From positions 434,001-498,000 of the forward strand of contig CAWIMQ010000001.1 of assembly GCA_963837265.1 (NCBI GenBank): DNA of 64,000 bases, read 5' to 3'. This document shows, in pieces, positions 41,422 through 49,735 of the stretch; position 1 is the first letter of the stretch; every line of letters starts with the position of its first letter. The notes beneath the pieces are model-generated. The model was not told the origin of the DNA. It saw only the letters and a program-made list of their open reading frames with translations, and searched no databases. This DNA is from DATBLE01 sp963837265 (GTDB lineage Bacteria; Actinomycetota; Thermoleophilia; Gaiellales; Gaiellaceae). The translations under genes and the position numbers were made by a program.

Positions 41422-41880
41422 CTAGGCGTCGACCGCTAGGAACCAGCGCTCCGGCGAGTCCACGATCGGCGCTTTCCACGACCGCCACGCCGTCGGCGTC
41501 AGCCTGAGCGTGACGTCGTCCGACGCGCGGAGCGCGGCGTCGATCGGGCCGTCGAGCGCTTGTGGCGCGAGGTACCGGCGCCTGATGCGGGCGTTGATCG
41601 ACTGCGCCTCGCCGTCGCGCAGGATCTCAACTGGGCCCGACGCCGAGACCCAGCGCTCCCGCCCCGGCTCGCGTGCGTCGACCACGACCGAGGCCGAGGG
41701 GCTCCGCTCGACGCTCTTCACCTTCCGGCTTCCGGACGACGACGCGAAGTAGAAGCGGTCGTCCTCGAACAGGAACCAGATCGGCGTAAGGTGGATGCCG
41801 CCGTCCGGATCGTGGGTCGCGAGCACTGCGTAACGCCGCCCGCCGAGGAAGGACCGCAACTGATCCGTCAGCTCGCCCAC
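41422..41880 (-). CDS. Pyridoxamine-5'-phosphate-oxidase-fold protein, possibly F420-dependent
   Basis: 152 residues. Split-barrel flavin/F420-binding fold: YAVLATHDPDGGIHLTPIWFLFEDDRFYFAS, here cited as segment 17-47, then SRKVKSVERSPSASVVVDA and an RWVSASGPVEI strand. This is the pattern of actinobacterial PPOX-class F420-dependent enzymes. Substrate unknown. GTG start with GGAGGG upstream. Confidence 0.8.
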   Translation of the reverse strand: MGELTDQLRSFLGGRRYAVLATHDPDGGIHLTPIWFLFEDDRFYFASSSGSRKVKSVERSPSASVVVDAREPGRERWVSASGPVEILRDGEAQSINARIRRRYLAPQALDGPIDAALRASDDVTLRLTPTAWRSWKAPIVDSPERWFLAVDA

Positions 41881-42057
41881 TGCCCGAAGCCTCCCTCCAA
41901 GGCATAAGTCACACGCATTGCACGGATCTTGCCGAAGTTACGGATCGCAGGCGCGCTCGGGGGACTGCCGAACACTCGCCCACGCGAGCCGCTGCTGCCC
42001 CGAATGTCAACACGCGGACGGTGCCCGGCTCCGCGCATCGCCGCTGTTGCGTGACGC

Positions 42058-42063
42058 TAGCAT
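42058..42063 (+). promoter_or_regulatory. -10 element of a leaderless promoter for arr
   Basis: TAGCAT ends 6 bp before ATG 42070, with no SD. Confidence 0.45.
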
Positions 42064-42069
42064 CGTCGC

Positions 42070-42504
42070 ATGAGCGCCTGGCGTGAGCCGGTGCCGTTCG
42101 AGGTGTACGAGGCGGGCGTGTACCTGCACGGTACGAAGGCAGACCTCGCGGTCGGCGATCTGCTGGTCCCGGGGCGCGAATCGAACTTCGAGGCCGGCCG
42201 GGTGATGAACTACCTCTACTTCAGCGCAACTCTCGACGCCGCGGTCTGGGGCGCCGAACTCGCCAGCGGTGAGGGCCGCGGGCGCATCTACATCGTCGAG
42301 CCAACCGGGGAGTTCGAGGACGACCCGAACTTGACCGACAAGAAGTTCCCAGGGAATCCAACGCAGTCCTTCCGTAGCCGCGAGCCGTTGCGTGTTGTCG
42401 GCGAGCTTGTCGACTGGGTCGGCCATTCGCCCGAGAAGTTCGAGGCCATGCGAGCCGCACTCGATGCGTTGCAGCGGAATGAAACGGCGCAGATCGAGGA
42501 CTAA
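42070..42504 (+). CDS. arr: Rifampin ADP-ribosyltransferase (Arr)
   Basis: 144 residues, full length for Arr. Diagnostic segments are YLHGTKADLAVGDLLVPG, AGRVMNYLYFSATLDAAVWGAE, GRIYIVEPTGEFEDDPNLTD and KKFPGNPTQSFRSREPLRVV. Arr transfers ADP-ribose from NAD+ to a hydroxyl of rifampin and inactivates it. Chromosomal copies occur widely in environmental actinobacteria and do not by themselves show acquired resistance. Confidence 0.93.
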   Translation: MSAWREPVPFEVYEAGVYLHGTKADLAVGDLLVPGRESNFEAGRVMNYLYFSATLDAAVWGAELASGEGRGRIYIVEPTGEFEDDPNLTDKKFPGNPTQSFRSREPLRVVGELVDWVGHSPEKFEAMRAALDALQRNETAQIED

Positions 42505-42748
42505 TTAGAGGAATGGCCCGTCGGCGTTCGCCTTGTCCGCCGACTTGGTTTCTTCGGTCTCGTAGTCTGCGTGCACGATCGGGAGCGGCCTCGTCGGAAC
42601 CCGGCGGGGCCTCTCTGCTTGTCGGGCTGCCCGTGGTTCGTTTCGAACTCCCTGCAAGTAGCCCCGTTCTTCTGTGCCGCAGAGTTGGAGAGGAGCGGGC
42701 ACTGGCGCGAAACGTGCCACGCGACTTCGACGTTTCCCTCGACGGCTC

Positions 42749-42979
42749 GAGACCCCGCAGTTCGTCCTCGAGCCGCTCGGGCCCGAGCACAACGACCAGG
42801 ACTACGGCGCGTGGACGTCGTCGCTGGACCACGTCCACGCGACACCCGGCTGGGAGGACAGCACGTGGCCGCGAGAGATGACGCCGGACGAGAACCGGGC
42901 AGACCTGCGGCGCCGTGCCGACGACTTCCGCAACCGCACGAACTCGGGCAGGCGAGCGGTCTGGATCTCGACAAGTTAG
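42749..42979 (+). pseudogene. N-terminal fragment of a GNAT-like acetyltransferase gene
   Basis: The frame reads TPQFVLEPLGPEHNDQDYGAW, then SSLDHVHATPGWE and REMTPDENRADLRRRADDF, matching the beginning of small actinobacterial GNAT proteins, and then runs into unrelated codons and a stop. The start codon and the acetyl-CoA-binding half are missing. Truncated by rearrangement just before the next GNAT gene. Confidence 0.6.
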
Positions 42980-42990
42980 CCTGCGTCTCG

Positions 42991-43557
42991 ATGGGGTCGG
43001 GCTACACGATCAAGGCTCTCGATGAATGGACCTGGCAAACGTTTGCCAGCCTGGTCGAGCGCAACAACGGCATCTTCGGCGGCTGCTGGTGCATGGGCTT
43101 CCACGCTGATGACAGTCGTGAGCCGAACCTGAACCGACAGCGGAAACTGGCTCGTGTGAAGGCAGGCGCGGCACATGCGGCACTGGTGCTCGAGGGGGAT
43201 GACTGCGTGGGCTGGTGTCAGTTCGGCGTGCCCGACGAGGTACCCAAGATCAAGAACCGGGCGCAGTACGAGAAAGACCTGACCGGATTGCCCGACTGGC
43301 GAATCGCGTGTTGCTTCGTTGGTAAGGGGCATCGCCGGCAGGGCGTGGCCACCGCTGCACTCGCCGGGGCGCTCGACCTGATCGCGGGCCTTGGCGGCGG
43401 AACCGTCGAGGGCTACCCGGAAGACGCGAGCTCGGTGCCCGCCGGTTTCCTCTTCAACGGCGCCTTGTCGACCTACGAGAAGCTCGGGTTCAGCCGCGAC
43501 CGGAAGATCGGCAAACACCGCTGGGTCGTGAAGAAAGTCCTCGAAGTCCAGCCGTAA
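42991..43557 (+). CDS. GNAT-family N-acetyltransferase
   Basis: 188 residues. IFGGCWCMGFH and VGWCQFGVPDEVPKI near the N-terminus and CCFVGKGHRRQGVATAALAGAL, containing the acetyl-CoA loop, followed by FSTYEKLGF-like STYEKLGFSRD. Length is typical. It lies immediately after a GNAT fragment; the ATG at 42991 has no strong SD. Acceptor unknown. Confidence 0.78.
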   Translation: MGSGYTIKALDEWTWQTFASLVERNNGIFGGCWCMGFHADDSREPNLNRQRKLARVKAGAAHAALVLEGDDCVGWCQFGVPDEVPKIKNRAQYEKDLTGLPDWRIACCFVGKGHRRQGVATAALAGALDLIAGLGGGTVEGYPEDASSVPAGFLFNGALSTYEKLGFSRDRKIGKHRWVVKKVLEVQP

Positions 43558-43646
43558 GAGCCACGCGCGGATCCGGTCTTCGCCGATCGCGTCGGCGACG
43601 GGCTGCCGAAGATCGTGCCGGGCTGGAGGGAGCCGAGGTCCGCCAG

Positions 43647-44333
43647 TCAGGTGGACGCGGCGCTGCGGCGATTCCACGGCTTCGAGCGCAGCGCGGAGGC
43701 GAGCTTCGCGCGTCCGTCGCCGAGCACGGGGGCACCGTGCGTGACGAGCACCCGCTCTGGGTGGAGGTCGAGCAGCGGCTTCAGCGTCGGTATGAAGCGC
43801 TCGCGGTACCAGCGCGAGCGCTGCTCGCTGTCGAGGTCTTCCTCCCAGACCCGCAGCCGATCGCCGGTCTCGATCACCGCGTCGCCGAAGGCGAGCGCCT
43901 TGTGCGAGGGGATCCAGAGCGGCTGCTCCTGCCGACGCGGGCTGCCGATCGCGTGGGCGCGGACGCCGGCGGGAAGCTCGGTCTCGGGCGTGATCGGGTG
44001 GAAGCCGGCGCGCTTGTTGAGGCGGCTCGCACAGGCCTCGTGTCCCCAGATCGTGCAGCGCTTGCCGTGAATTCTGCGCAGACGCTCCGCGTCGCGCACG
44101 TGATACGGGATCGTGATCAGCACCGCGATCCCGCCCTCACCCCCCTGGGCATCCACCAACTCGTGGACCGGCGCCGGGTCGGCCGGCAGCAACGGGTCGA
44201 TCAGCAGCAGCTCGGCGTCAGTCTTCACGGCAAAACAGGCGACCTCGTCTCCGAACCCGGACGGGTGCCACTCGGGGTGACGCGCCGTCCAGCGCCAGAT
44301 GCCCTCGCCGATTGGATCGAGAGACTCAGCCAT
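43647..44333 (-). CDS. Metallo-beta-lactamase-fold-like hydrolase with a degenerate metal site
   Basis: 228 residues. The order of strands fits an MBL fold: FAVKTDAELLLIDPLLP, VLITIPYHVRDAERL, GAPRRQ-like AIGSPRRQEQPLWIP, KALAFGDAVIE and VLVTHGAPVLGDG. The canonical HxHxDH is reduced to YHVRDA, so metal binding, and hence activity, is doubtful. ATG 44333. No clear operon partner. Confidence 0.65.
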   Translation of the reverse strand: MAESLDPIGEGIWRWTARHPEWHPSGFGDEVACFAVKTDAELLLIDPLLPADPAPVHELVDAQGGEGGIAVLITIPYHVRDAERLRRIHGKRCTIWGHEACASRLNKRAGFHPITPETELPAGVRAHAIGSPRRQEQPLWIPSHKALAFGDAVIETGDRLRVWEEDLDSEQRSRWYRERFIPTLKPLLDLHPERVLVTHGAPVLGDGRAKLASALRSKPWNRRSAAST

Positions 44334-44579
44334 GCCGGCATGGGTATCCCGGCTCCGGGCCGAGGCTTTCACGGGACGGACGCTGGCCCAAACGAGGGCC
44401 GGCGCGAGCCACCTGAGTCGCTCGCGCCACCTTTGTCCCGGACCGATAGCGCTGAGCAACGTCGGGGACATCGCGCATCTGGTCGTGCTCATCGGGTGTG
44501 ATCCCCGTCTTGACGAACCTTGCTGACGCCACACCAACCTCCTCGCTGGCCGCATCGACTTTACTCCGATGCGGTGCGC
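44334..44579. other. Intergenic region, no gene recognised
   Basis: About 245 bp between the MBL-like gene and the duplicated permease fragment. No confident gene; probably rearranged sequence. Confidence 0.4.
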
Positions 44580-44850
44580 CTCGAAGCTCGCGGCGACGGT
44601 GACGGTCTGCGCGCCCCTGCTCGCCGCCGGCACCGTGGGCGGGGTGCTGCTCGGCTTCGGGCTCCTCGGGTTCGACGGCGCGGGCAAGGCGGCGGCGGCG
44701 GCGGCGATCTCGATGACCGTCGGGATCGCGCTCTACTCCGCCGTCTTCCTGTGGGCGGGGCTCGTCATCCCGCATCCCCTCGCGCTGGGGCTCATGTACG
44801 TCTTCGTCCGGGAGGGGCTGTTCGCCACGTTCGTGAACGGGATCAAGTAG
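44580..44850 (+). pseudogene. Duplicated internal fragment of the ABC permease gene
   Basis: Near-identical copy of 38106-38375. It reads SKLAATVTVCAPLLAAGTVG and onward to FATFVNGIK, then meets TAG (44848-44850). The gene has neither its beginning nor its end here. Three substitutions by eye indicate a recent duplication. It ends 14 bp before the start chosen for the M23-like gene. Confidence 0.85.
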
Positions 44851-44864
44851 TAGCGTTCTCGACC

Positions 44865-45731
44865 GTGTCGCCGAGCACAGACGGTCACCAGTGGCCCGTG
44901 AGGCCGTTCCACCGGCAGCACCCGGTTCGCGGGCTCTTCGGCGACCCGCGGATCGGCGGCAAGGGCGGAAGCTCGTTCCACTTCGGGGTCGACGTGTCGG
45001 CGCTCGACGGGACCGCGGTGTACGCGGTGGACGGCGGGCGGATCTCGGTCCGAGGCCACAACGTCACGGTGGTGGAGGTGGAGGGCGAGCGGGAGCACTC
45101 GTACTGGCACGTGGTGCCGGCGGTGCGGACCGGCACACGGGTCGGGCGCGGCGCCCTCCTCGGCCACATCGGGAAGGGCTGGGGGCACGTCCACCTCGCC
45201 GAGCGGCGCGGCAAGGCGTACTGGAACCCGCTGCGGCCCGGCGCGATGACGCCGTACGAGGACTTCGGCGCCCCGGTCGTCTCCCGGATCGTCACCTCCC
45301 GCCCGCACGACGGGCTCTACGGGCTGGTCGGGCTGATCGCCGAGGCCTTCGATCACCCGCCGCTCTGGCCGCCGCAGCCGGCGTGGCGGGGGATGCCGGT
45401 GTCGCCGACGCTCGTTCGTTGGCGTCTCGTCCACGGCGGCCACGCGGTGGTGCCCTGGCGCGTCGCCCTCGACTTCCGCACGTCGTTCGTGGCGAAGATC
45501 GCGGGCACGCCGCCCTCCGACATGAACTTCCGCCGGGTCTACGCGCCGGGCACGCGCCAGAACCACCCGAACGAGCCGGGGCTCTTCCGGATCCAGCTCG
45601 CGCGGCGGTTCGACACGCGACCGTTTCCCGACGGGCGCTACCGGCTGGACGTCGAAGCGGCCGACATCCGCGGCAACGCCTCGCGGCGCCACCTCGTCGT
45701 CCGGCTCGTCAACCAGGCGCGCGAGCTCTGA
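44865..45731 (+). CDS. M23/LytM-like peptidase-fold protein, possibly N-terminally truncated
   Basis: 288 residues from GTG 44865. The LytM-like domain (about 10-130) has FHFGVDVSALDGTAVYAV (first His/Asp ligand pair) and GHVHLAE (HxH). The C-terminal half (about 180-288) looks like an Ig-like domain (YRLDVEAADIRGNASRRHLVVRL). Related secreted proteins carry a signal peptide, which is missing: the gene begins directly after the duplicated permease fragment. It was probably cut at its 5' end and may be non-functional. Expected role: cell-wall peptide cleavage. Confidence 0.65.
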   Translation: MSPSTDGHQWPVRPFHRQHPVRGLFGDPRIGGKGGSSFHFGVDVSALDGTAVYAVDGGRISVRGHNVTVVEVEGEREHSYWHVVPAVRTGTRVGRGALLGHIGKGWGHVHLAERRGKAYWNPLRPGAMTPYEDFGAPVVSRIVTSRPHDGLYGLVGLIAEAFDHPPLWPPQPAWRGMPVSPTLVRWRLVHGGHAVVPWRVALDFRTSFVAKIAGTPPSDMNFRRVYAPGTRQNHPNEPGLFRIQLARRFDTRPFPDGRYRLDVEAADIRGNASRRHLVVRLVNQAREL

Positions 45732-45803
45732 CCCCGCCCGGCCGACCGCCTGCGCAAGACGGGTCCCGCGGCCGGGCCCGAGGGCAGGCCGGTTGGAGCG
45801 CGG

Positions 45804-46250
45804 CTATCCGCCGGCCTCGAGGTGTTCCCTCAGCCGCCGCTGGTCCTCGGGTACCTGCCTGCGGGCGTCGCGGCGGGCGAGCGGGCCGAGGAGTTTCCCG
45901 ACCAGGCCGTGACCGACCAGGTCGAGCTCGAGCGTCACCCGGGAGCGCGAGCCACCCTCGAGCGGCTCGACCGTCACCGTCCCGGCCGGGCGGATCGGGC
46001 CGTTCACCCCCCGAAACGACGCCTTCTGCGGCGGGTCGAACTCGGTGATCTCATAGCTCACTCGCTGCTTGCCACCCGGCACCTTGCGCAGATCGGTGGC
46101 CCGGCTGCCGACCCGGGTCGGGCCCTCCGTCTCGACGGTCACCTCGATGATCTGCTCTTGCCACTCGCCGTGGCGGTCGAGCTGACTCAGGTACGCGAAC
46201 ACCTCATCGGGTGAGCGGCTGATCTCCACCGTCTCACGAATCGCTGCCAT
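45804..46250 (-). CDS. SRPBCC-family (polyketide-cyclase-like) protein
   Basis: 148 residues. START-like fold: TVEISRSPDEVFAYLSQLDRHGEWQ at the N-terminus (segment 7-31), then KASFRGVNGPIRPAGTVTVEP and SRVTLELDLVGHG. These proteins bind hydrophobic ligands. ATG 46250 has GGATGGAGG upstream. The ligand is unknown. Confidence 0.8.
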   Translation of the reverse strand: MAAIRETVEISRSPDEVFAYLSQLDRHGEWQEQIIEVTVETEGPTRVGSRATDLRKVPGGKQRVSYEITEFDPPQKASFRGVNGPIRPAGTVTVEPLEGGSRSRVTLELDLVGHGLVGKLLGPLARRDARRQVPEDQRRLREHLEAGG

Positions 46251-46447
46251 CCTCCATCCCTCCTCTCGCGAACACCGCGATCCTCGCATACCCGCGGACA
46301 GACCGCACCCGACCCGCCCGCCGCCGCTCTCCGCAGACAGAAGCGCCGGCCCACTCCCGAGGGCGACAATCACGGCGAGGCCAACGCTGTCCTCGGCAGA
46401 GCAGGTCGGCCCTGGTGAGGCGAGCCCTCGGCCTTGGATCTCGACGG

Positions 46448-46834
46448 TCAGGCCGCCTTCAGTATCACGCCGGGCAGATCCTCGAACCCCGCCGCGTCGG
46501 AAGTGACGACTGTTCGCCCCCGAGCCAGCGCAGTCGCCGCGAGGATCAAGTCATGGGCTCCTGTGGGCCGACCGGATCTGCGCGTGTGCGCAAGCAGCCG
46601 CGCGTGAGCTCGGGCCACCTCTGAGTCGTACGGCTCGCTCGGGATCGTTTCCAGAATCCGGGCGACGTACCGTTCACGCGTCTTCCGGCGCCGCCGATCT
46701 CCGAACTCGATACCGACAAGCAACTCCGCCACGGTGACCGCCGCCATCGCCACGTCGTCCTCGTCGCCGACGACGTCGTCGAGGGCACCGCCGTGCCGCT
46801 CGGCGTCGATCAGGATCGTGGTGTCGAGGATCAG
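46448..46834 (-). CDS. vapC: VapC-type PIN toxin with an apparent CTG start
   Basis: 128 residues. The PIN pattern begins LILDTTILIDAERHG, continues with VTVAELLVG and THDLILAATAL-like GAHDLILAATALARG and ends TVVTSDAAGFEDL. No ATG, GTG or TTG precedes LILDTT. The codon at the expected place is CTG, and it overlaps the antitoxin TGA as CTGA, exactly like the GTGA and TTGA overlaps of the other pairs in this window. A CTG start is therefore proposed; an ATG downstream (46751) would remove the catalytic Asp. Confidence 0.75.
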   Translation of the reverse strand: MILDTTILIDAERHGGALDDVVGDEDDVAMAAVTVAELLVGIEFGDRRRRKTRERYVARILETIPSEPYDSEVARAHARLLAHTRRSGRPTGAHDLILAATALARGRTVVTSDAAGFEDLPGVILKAA

Positions 46835-47073
46835 TCGTTCCAGCGCCGGTCCTCGACCGGGAGGGCAGCCCGAATCCGCTTGATCTCATCGACCCAGGCC
46901 GCATCATCGGGAGCCGCTCGCAGAAGCTCCTTCACTGTTGCCCCTCGCCCCGCGCCGGCCGGCCCGATCCGGGCCACTGCACGGCCACGGCGCACGACGA
47001 CAAACGTCTCGCCGCGCGACTCGACTGCGTCGAGAACGTCGGCGAACTTTCGCGCAGCCTCGGTTGCGGTCAC
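46831..47073 (-). CDS. Phd/YefM-family antitoxin
   Basis: 80 residues: MTATEAARKFADVLDAVESR and ETFVVVRRGRAVARIGP form the Phd DNA-binding fold, and the acidic tail DDAAWVDEIKRIRAAL neutralises the toxin. GTG 47073. A tandem repeat just upstream is a likely autoregulatory site. Overlaps the PIN toxin gene by 4 bp. Confidence 0.85.
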   Translation of the reverse strand: MTATEAARKFADVLDAVESRGETFVVVRRGRAVARIGPAGAGRGATVKELLRAAPDDAAWVDEIKRIRAALPVEDRRWND

Positions 47074-47085
47074 GCTCCTGATGAG

Positions 47086-47101
47086 ATCAGATTATCAGAT
47101 T
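47086..47101. promoter_or_regulatory. Tandem ATCAGATT repeat upstream of the Phd/VapC pair
   Basis: Two adjacent copies of ATCAGATT, AT-rich against the local background, 12 bp before the antitoxin start. Candidate operator or -10 region. Confidence 0.45.
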
Positions 47102-47215
47102 CAGAGGATCCCGCCCGCGCGGCTGAGTGCCCGAGCCCGAAGACCGCGTGGAGCCGACGGCCCCGCCGCGAGCCCGGGACGCGCCGCCTGGCGAGCAGCA
47201 GCGGGAGGGGTGACC

Positions 47216-48427
47216 TCAGTGCGGGCCGGGTCGCGCCACAGCGCCCGGGAGCACGAGCCGGAAGAGCGCTCCGTGCGGCGAGACCGGCTCGTACATGAGC
47301 GCGCCGCCGTGGGCGCGCGTGTAGGTCTGCGCGATCGCCAGGCCGAGCCCCACACCTGCGCCCGGGTGCGTCGCCCCCCGCGTGAACCGCTCGAACAGGT
47401 GGCCGACGAACTCGTCGGCGACACCCGGCCCGCCGTCCCGGACCGTCACCCGCAGCTCGCCGTTCGAGCTCTCGGCCGAGACCGCGACCGGCGGCCCACC
47501 GTGGCGGAGCGCGTTCGCGAGCAGGTTCGAGACGATGCGGTCGAACGCCTGCGGGTCGACGACCGCCTCGAGGCCGGCCGGGACGTCGAACGTCACGTCC
47601 GAGCCGCTCCCGAAGACGGCGTCCACGAGCTCGAGCAGCCGCTCCGCGACGACGATCGGCGCCGGCTCGATGCGGATGGCGTCGGCCTCGAGGCGCGAGA
47701 GGTCGAGCAGGCTCTCGACCAGCTCGAACAGACGCTTCGACTGCTCCGAGAGCATCAGGCGCAACTCGCGGCGGTGCTCGGGCGTCAGCTGCTCCTCCCG
47801 CTCGTCCAGAGTGCGCACCGCACCGTAGATCGCAGCCGCGGGCGTGCGAAGCTCGTGCGAGGCGAGCGCCGCGAACTGGCTCTTCAGCTCGTTCAGGCGC
47901 CGCAGCTCGCCGTGCTCGATCGCCCGTTCGAGAAACGTCGCGATCAAGGTGCCGAACGTCGTCAGCAGGTCGACCTCCGAAGCGTCGAGCGAGAAGTGTT
48001 CCCCACGCCGGTCGCAGGTCATGAAGCCGAGGCAGCTCCCCTCGCTCGCCAGCGGCACGATCGCGAACGACCCGATACCGAAGTCCTGGACGATCTCGCC
48101 CGGGATCGCCTCCTCGCCCGCCGGATCCTCGACGAAGATCGTCTGCAACGCGCCGAGCGCACGGCGGAATGCGCCGAAGCGGGCGACCGGGAGCGCCGGC
48201 GGCAGAGCCTCGATCTCCGACGGCGTCAACCCGTGCGCGGCGAATCGCACCAGCGTGGACGTCTCGGGGAAGTAGCGGACGATCCCGACGCGCTCGAACG
48301 AGAAGGCCTCGGCAACGGCGGCGCACGCACGCTCGAGCACCGCCCGCGCCCGGAACTCGCCGCCGGCCAGAGCGCGCGCCAGGACGTGCAGCGCCTCGAG
48401 CTGGACGTGAGGCCTGTGGACTACCAC
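47216..48427 (-). CDS. GAF-domain sensor histidine kinase
   Basis: 403 residues. GAF domain (about 10-165; FERVGIVRYFPETSTLVRFAAHG, FAIVPLASEGSCLGFMTCDR), HisKA with FAALASHELRTPAAAI (phospho-His) and HATPase with NLLANALRHGG, VRDGGPGVADEFV and GVGLGLAIAQTY. No membrane helix, so it senses a cytoplasmic ligand or redox state. No response-regulator gene is adjacent (orphan kinase). GTG start. Confidence 0.9.
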   Translation of the reverse strand: MVVHRPHVQLEALHVLARALAGGEFRARAVLERACAAVAEAFSFERVGIVRYFPETSTLVRFAAHGLTPSEIEALPPALPVARFGAFRRALGALQTIFVEDPAGEEAIPGEIVQDFGIGSFAIVPLASEGSCLGFMTCDRRGEHFSLDASEVDLLTTFGTLIATFLERAIEHGELRRLNELKSQFAALASHELRTPAAAIYGAVRTLDEREEQLTPEHRRELRLMLSEQSKRLFELVESLLDLSRLEADAIRIEPAPIVVAERLLELVDAVFGSGSDVTFDVPAGLEAVVDPQAFDRIVSNLLANALRHGGPPVAVSAESSNGELRVTVRDGGPGVADEFVGHLFERFTRGATHPGAGVGLGLAIAQTYTRAHGGALMYEPVSPHGALFRLVLPGAVARPGPH

Positions 48428-48568
48428 GTGGTGGGCGTCATTGCAGGCAAGCGCAAAGCCGACCAGAGTGTACGCCCCGCCTCGCCGACCGGACGACGGC
48501 GGGTGCTACTCGACGGTGCCGGCCCGATCGCGGGTACGGACGGTGCATCGGCCGGCGCGGACACGGGT

Positions 48569-49609
48569 ATGGCCCACGCCGTGCCACGTCTCCGCCGCGT
48601 CGACTGGACCGGGCCCGGCCTCTCGCGCCGGCGGCGCGGACGCGGCTTCGAGATCGTCGACCGCAGGGGCCGGCGCGTGTCGGACCCGGCCGTGTTGCGG
48701 CGCGTTCGCGAGCTCACCATTCCCCCCGCCTGGATCGACGTCTGGATCTGCCCGTACGAGAACGGCCACCTGCAGGCGGTCGGGACGGACGCGGCCGGCC
48801 GCCGGCAGTACCTCTACCACCCGGCATGGCGGCAGCGGCGCGACCAGCAGAAGTTCGACCGCATGCTCCGCTTCGCGCGTCTGCTTCCGGAGCTGCGAGC
48901 GGCGGCGGCGCGCGACCTGCAGCGGCCGGAGCTCGACCGGACGCGGGTGCTGGCCTGCGCCGTCCGGCTGCTCGACGTCGGCTTCTTCCGCGTCGGCGGC
49001 GAGGAGTATGCGGCGCAGAACGGCAGCTTCGGGCTCGCGACGCTCGAGCGGCGCCACGTGAGGCTCGCCCGCGAAGGACGGATCGTCTTCGACTATCCCG
49101 CGAAGAGCGGTAAGCGTCGAGTCCAGTCCGTCGTCGACGACGATGTCTTCGACGTGATTCGCACGCTCAAGCGGCGCCGCGCGGGCGGCCCGGCGCTGCT
49201 CGCCTGCAGGAGCGACCGGAACGGGACGTGGACCGACGTCCGCTCGGGCGACATCAACGCGTACGTCAAGGAGCTCGCCGGTGCGGAGTTCTCGGCCAAG
49301 GACTTCAGGACGTGGCATGCGAACCTGCTCGCGGCGACCGCGCTCGCGGTCGCGAGCTGGCAGGAGACGCGAGCTGGACGCGAGCAGGCGATCAGGTACG
49401 CGGTGCAGGAGGCGGCGCACTACCTCGGCAACACGCCGACCGTCTGCCGCGCCTCCTACGTCGACCCGCGCCTGTTCGACCACTACCGCTCCGGGAACAC
49501 CGTCGCCGCGGCGCTGCAGCAGGCGGCCCTCGAGGAGTCGGCGCTCCCGGGCGAGGCCGTCGAGCGGGCCGTCATCGAGGTCCTCGAGGATCCGATCACG
49601 CCCCGCTGA
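48569..49609 (+). CDS. DNA topoisomerase IB
   Basis: 346 residues, the size of the small bacterial/poxvirus-like type IB enzymes. Recognisable by IPPAWIDVWICPYENGHLQAVGTD near 50-73, the catalytic core VGGEEYAAQNGSFGLATL, KDFRTWHAN and the nucleophilic Tyr in VCRASYVDPRL. It relaxes supercoils through a 3'-phosphotyrosine intermediate. Divergent from the GAF kinase; ATG 48569. Confidence 0.92.
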   Translation: MAHAVPRLRRVDWTGPGLSRRRRGRGFEIVDRRGRRVSDPAVLRRVRELTIPPAWIDVWICPYENGHLQAVGTDAAGRRQYLYHPAWRQRRDQQKFDRMLRFARLLPELRAAAARDLQRPELDRTRVLACAVRLLDVGFFRVGGEEYAAQNGSFGLATLERRHVRLAREGRIVFDYPAKSGKRRVQSVVDDDVFDVIRTLKRRRAGGPALLACRSDRNGTWTDVRSGDINAYVKELAGAEFSAKDFRTWHANLLAATALAVASWQETRAGREQAIRYAVQEAAHYLGNTPTVCRASYVDPRLFDHYRSGNTVAAALQQAALEESALPGEAVERAVIEVLEDPITPR

Positions 49610-49735
49610 ACGATCCGGGCGACCGTCCGCAGGGGCTCCCGCCGGGCGGTCCGCCACGCCTTCGCGGCTGTGTGCAGCTCGACCTCGGCCGGATCGTCCC
49701 GACGGAGCCCGCTGCTCGGCGGTGGTCGCCGGGAT

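Noticed and set aside
46793..48568. Upstream extension of the topoisomerase frame and opposite frames over the antitoxin and GAF kinase
   Set aside because: The extension is antisense to three recognisable genes; topoisomerase IB homology starts at about 48600, so ATG 48569 was used.
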